Below are positions 31,888 to 33,784 of a stretch of 33,784 nt of DNA, one piece after another. The DNA is from an uncultured Bacteroidales bacterium (GTDB lineage Bacteria > Bacteroidota > Bacteroidia > Bacteroidales > UBA932). Positions within the stretch are counted from its first letter, which is position 1. Each line of letters begins with the position of its first letter. Under the pieces are notes generated by a model. The model was not told the DNA's origin. It saw only the letters and a program-made list of their open reading frames with translations, and ran no database searches. A program made the position numbers and the translations under genes. The stretch is taken from NCBI GenBank assembly GCA_900546445.1, contig URCV01000017.1, positions 1 to 33,784 on the forward strand, given 5' to 3'.

Positions 31888-32244
31888 ATGTTAGATGATT
31901 TTCGACTGAGGGTTTTCGAGACTTTATGCAGTACCCTGTCCTTTACGCAGACAGCGAAGCTGTTAGGCGTAAGTCAGCCTGCCATCAGTCAGAATATCAG
32001 CGAATTGGAACGAGACCTCGGAGTCAGTCTCTTCGATAGAAACGGAGGAAAGGTTACCCTTAACGAAAACGGAGAGAAGTTCAGGGGGTACAGTCACCAG
32101 ATTTTGCATTGGTACAGGGCCGCCTCGGCAGCTTTCTCTTCCGAAGATGAAAGTAAGCCGGTGGAAGTGGAGCTTGACAGCGGAAAGGTGGTGCAGATAT
32201 GGACTTGCGGGGAGGATATACATCTAAAACTTAAAACAGATTAA
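31888..32244 (+). CDS. LysR-type DNA-binding domain without effector domain
   Basis: A 118-residue protein. Residues 1-65 are a complete LysR winged helix (LRVFETLCSTLSFTQTAKLL, GVSQPAISQNISELERDLG and LFDRNGGKVTLNENG). LysR regulators normally continue for 200 more residues with a substrate-binding domain. Here a short tail ends KVVQIWTCGEDIHLKLK, possibly two beta strands. The stop is followed by another gene after 20 bp, so no downstream part was lost in place. It may be a stand-alone regulator. It is divergent from the DPP7-like gene, so that gene is a possible target. The ATG lies 5 nt after a perfect -7 box. Confidence 0.82.
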   Translation: MLDDFRLRVFETLCSTLSFTQTAKLLGVSQPAISQNISELERDLGVSLFDRNGGKVTLNENGEKFRGYSHQILHWYRAASAAFSSEDESKPVEVELDSGKVVQIWTCGEDIHLKLKTD

Positions 32245-32264
32245 TTTTAAAATGATAAAAAGCT

Positions 32265-33536
32265 ATGAAATCTTCAAGCATTCTTATGACAGTCCTAATG
32301 GGGAGTGTCATCGTGTCGGGCGCAGTTTCCTGCTCGACATCCGTCAAACTTTCACAGATTCAAAGTGAAGGCCTGAATTCCACTCTTACGCTTCCGAGCG
32401 AGAAGGAATTGAGCCGTTATGGAGGAGAGGCGCGAAGCCAAAGCGCAGATTCGGACGGACTATATGCTATGAAGGTGTCTCGTGACGAGGAAACCGGGGA
32501 GTCTATGGCAAGTGAAGACTTGGAAGCAGCCGTAATCGTGGCTCGATTCAGAAACACTGCCGAGCGCCGCGGTATGGTCAATTTCGACTTCATGATAGTG
32601 GCCTCAGATTCGCTTCAAGACCCTTCTTGGCAGTTAAGATTCTATCCTACAGTTTACTATGACACCGATTCTCTTAATCTCGCTCCCGTTTACCTTAGCG
32701 GAGCCGATTTCCGTGCGGCGCAGCTTCGTGCCTATACGAGATATAATGACTTTCTCGAAGGTATTAGGCGCGATAGTCTTAACTTTATAGATAGCAGGCA
32801 GCGTACCGCCTTTAACGATCGTTTTCCTCAGAGTCCGATGAGCGAAAGCGATGTGGACAAACACTTCGAAAGACCTCTTCTCATTCGCTATAATGCGTAT
32901 AAGTCGTCTCGAAAGGACGCCGTGCGAGAGAAACTGATAACAGCCCCATTGGCAGGCTCGGAAGTGAGGCGCGACACCACTGCGGCCCATTCCGACGAGC
33001 GTTTCATATATCTATATAGGCAGAGCATTCCTTCGCGAAGATCGCTCCATAAGTTTACCCTAAGGGTCAGAACGCAGATTTTCGATGGAAAAAGGGTGAT
33101 TTACTCTTTCCCGGCATCGCTTCCGATCACCTATTATGTAAGTTCGCTTAGTTCGCTGGTCGATAATGGATTGGCCTCGAATCACGCAAGTGATTCCCTT
33201 TATACGAAGGGCGTACGGGCCCTCAGGGACAGGAATTGGGAAGAAGCCCTGGAGGCGCTGGCTCCGTACGAGGATTATAATAGCGCATTGGCATATGTGT
33301 CGCTCGAGTACAATGCCACGGCTTGCGGCGTGTTGGAAGGATGTGGCTACGAAGCGGCGAATGTCTGTTATCTGAAGGCATTGGCATACTCGAGAAGGGG
33401 AATGGAGGAGCAGGCGGTCGAGCAACTGCGTAGGGCGGTCGAGCTGGAACCCACCTATCGTCACCGCGGTAATCTCGACCCCGAAATCGCCTCACTGATA
33501 AATAAGTACGACCTTTTCGAGGAAGAGGAGTATTAG
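32265..33536 (+). CDS. TPR-containing lipoprotein of unknown function
   Basis: A 423-residue protein with a lipoprotein signal (1-23; lipobox-like GAVSC with Cys23). A central domain (about 60-300) is rich in beta strands and charged residues and is not recognised. The C-terminus has TPR-like helices: LYTKGVRALRDRNWEEALEA, CYLKALAYSRRGMEEQAVE and QLRRAVELEPTYR. It should be attached to the outer or inner membrane. It lies 20 bp after the LysR-like gene and may be cotranscribed. A hairpin terminator follows the stop. Confidence 0.75.
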   Translation: MKSSSILMTVLMGSVIVSGAVSCSTSVKLSQIQSEGLNSTLTLPSEKELSRYGGEARSQSADSDGLYAMKVSRDEETGESMASEDLEAAVIVARFRNTAERRGMVNFDFMIVASDSLQDPSWQLRFYPTVYYDTDSLNLAPVYLSGADFRAAQLRAYTRYNDFLEGIRRDSLNFIDSRQRTAFNDRFPQSPMSESDVDKHFERPLLIRYNAYKSSRKDAVREKLITAPLAGSEVRRDTTAAHSDERFIYLYRQSIPSRRSLHKFTLRVRTQIFDGKRVIYSFPASLPITYYVSSLSSLVDNGLASNHASDSLYTKGVRALRDRNWEEALEALAPYEDYNSALAYVSLEYNATACGVLEGCGYEAANVCYLKALAYSRRGMEEQAVEQLRRAVELEPTYRHRGNLDPEIASLINKYDLFEEEEY

Positions 33537-33566
33537 AAAAAGGCAGGGAAAACCCCTGCCTTTATA
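33537..33566. terminator. Bidirectional intrinsic terminator
   Basis: Stem AGGCAGG/CCTGCCT with A-run on the left and TTTA on the right, between the convergent lipoprotein and GH3 genes. Confidence 0.75.
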
Positions 33567-33570
33567 GTGT

Positions 33571-33784
33571 TTATTTGAGAGTGAACTTCGTCGTGCTCCT
33601 GATGTCCTGTGATGAAGGACCTATGAGTACTTCGAATTCTCCCGGTTCAGCCACCCAGCCGTGCTTCTCTATGCTATAGAAACTGAGAGCGTCGGATTTG
33701 AGCGTGAACTTGACGGTTTGGGTCTCGCCCGGCTTGAGGAAAACCTTCTCGAATCCCTTGAGCTCCTTTACAGGACGGTCGATG
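33571..33784 (-). CDS. GH3 beta-glucosidase, C-terminal part (cut by window edge)
   Basis: The reverse strand is open from the window edge to a TAA at 33571-33573 and encodes the last 70 residues. RPVKELKGFEKVFLKPGET, then LSFYSIEKHGWVAEPGEF and VLIGPSSQDIR are the hallmark of the fibronectin III-like domain that ends glycoside hydrolase family 3 enzymes. These hydrolyse beta-glucosides or related sugars from polysaccharides. The catalytic domains are outside the window, so specificity is unknown. Confidence 0.88.
   Translation of the reverse strand, partial: IDRPVKELKGFEKVFLKPGETQTVKFTLKSDALSFYSIEKHGWVAEPGEFEVLIGPSSQDIRSTTKFTLK

Overview
The window looks like chromosomal DNA from a member of the order Bacteroidales, probably an uncultivated gut lineage. 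Evidence: many genes are preceded by the Bacteroidetes-type -7 box TAnnTTTG, Shine-Dalgarno sequences are nearly absent, and the families are typical of the group (OMP beta-barrel proteins with a CarboxypepD-like domain, S46 dipeptidyl-peptidase, DUF4252, YidD fused to TPRs, an NVEALS-like peptide). Genus cannot be fixed from the sequence alone.

Layout. 1-1.7 kb: the 3' part of a DnaE-family polymerase lacking the usual C-terminal domains, then a short multi-pass membrane protein with weak similarity to the FtsK membrane domain, then two palindromic repeats. 1.8-3.0 kb: a reverse-strand AAA/DUF4143 ATPase. 3.2-13.6 kb: forward genes for a short class II UvrA, a polyferredoxin with an HMA-like domain, ruvC, a large outer-membrane beta-barrel protein, a Fur-family regulator and a CPC-type zinc/cadmium P-type ATPase. 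13.65-16.86 kb: a tight four-gene operon (HPr-kinase-like protein, S26-like serine peptidase, PqqD-like protein, ABC exporter) that looks like a peptide-processing and export system with no visible precursor or cyclase. 16.9-18.8 kb: an AT-rich AbiE-type toxin-antitoxin pair. 18.8-20.9 kb: a DNPH1-like hydrolase, a YidD-TPR-DUF5683-like fusion and a small secreted protein. 20.9-21.25 kb: remnants of an AraC regulator and an acyl-CoA synthetase. 21.3-23.5 kb: pfkA and, convergently, rpsU, separated by an 860-bp non-coding element with about 58-bp terminal inverted repeats. 23.6-26.8 kb: a degenerate P-loop ATPase, then rplU-rpmA and serS. 26.8-27.35 kb: a truncated FMN riboswitch joined to the tail of a TonB-dependent receptor. 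27.6-28.8 kb: an ECF sigma factor with its own transmembrane segment plus DUF4252. 28.9-31.8 kb: reverse-strand small membrane and secreted proteins and a DPP7-like peptidase. 31.9-33.5 kb: a LysR DNA-binding domain alone and a TPR lipoprotein. The right edge holds the 3' end of a GH3 glycosidase.

How things fit together. Fur-family regulator, P-type ATPase and the palindrome between them suggest a metal-responsive efflux unit. The 13.65-16.86 kb operon is the best candidate for a little-described system. Gene remnants at 20.9-21.25 and 26.85-27.35 kb, scattered palindromic repeats and the AT-rich AbiE island show repeated insertion and deletion between conserved housekeeping genes. Two general expression features stand out: several genes start only 5-8 nt after the -7 box, implying leaderless mRNAs, and rpsU alone carries a near-perfect extended Shine-Dalgarno sequence.
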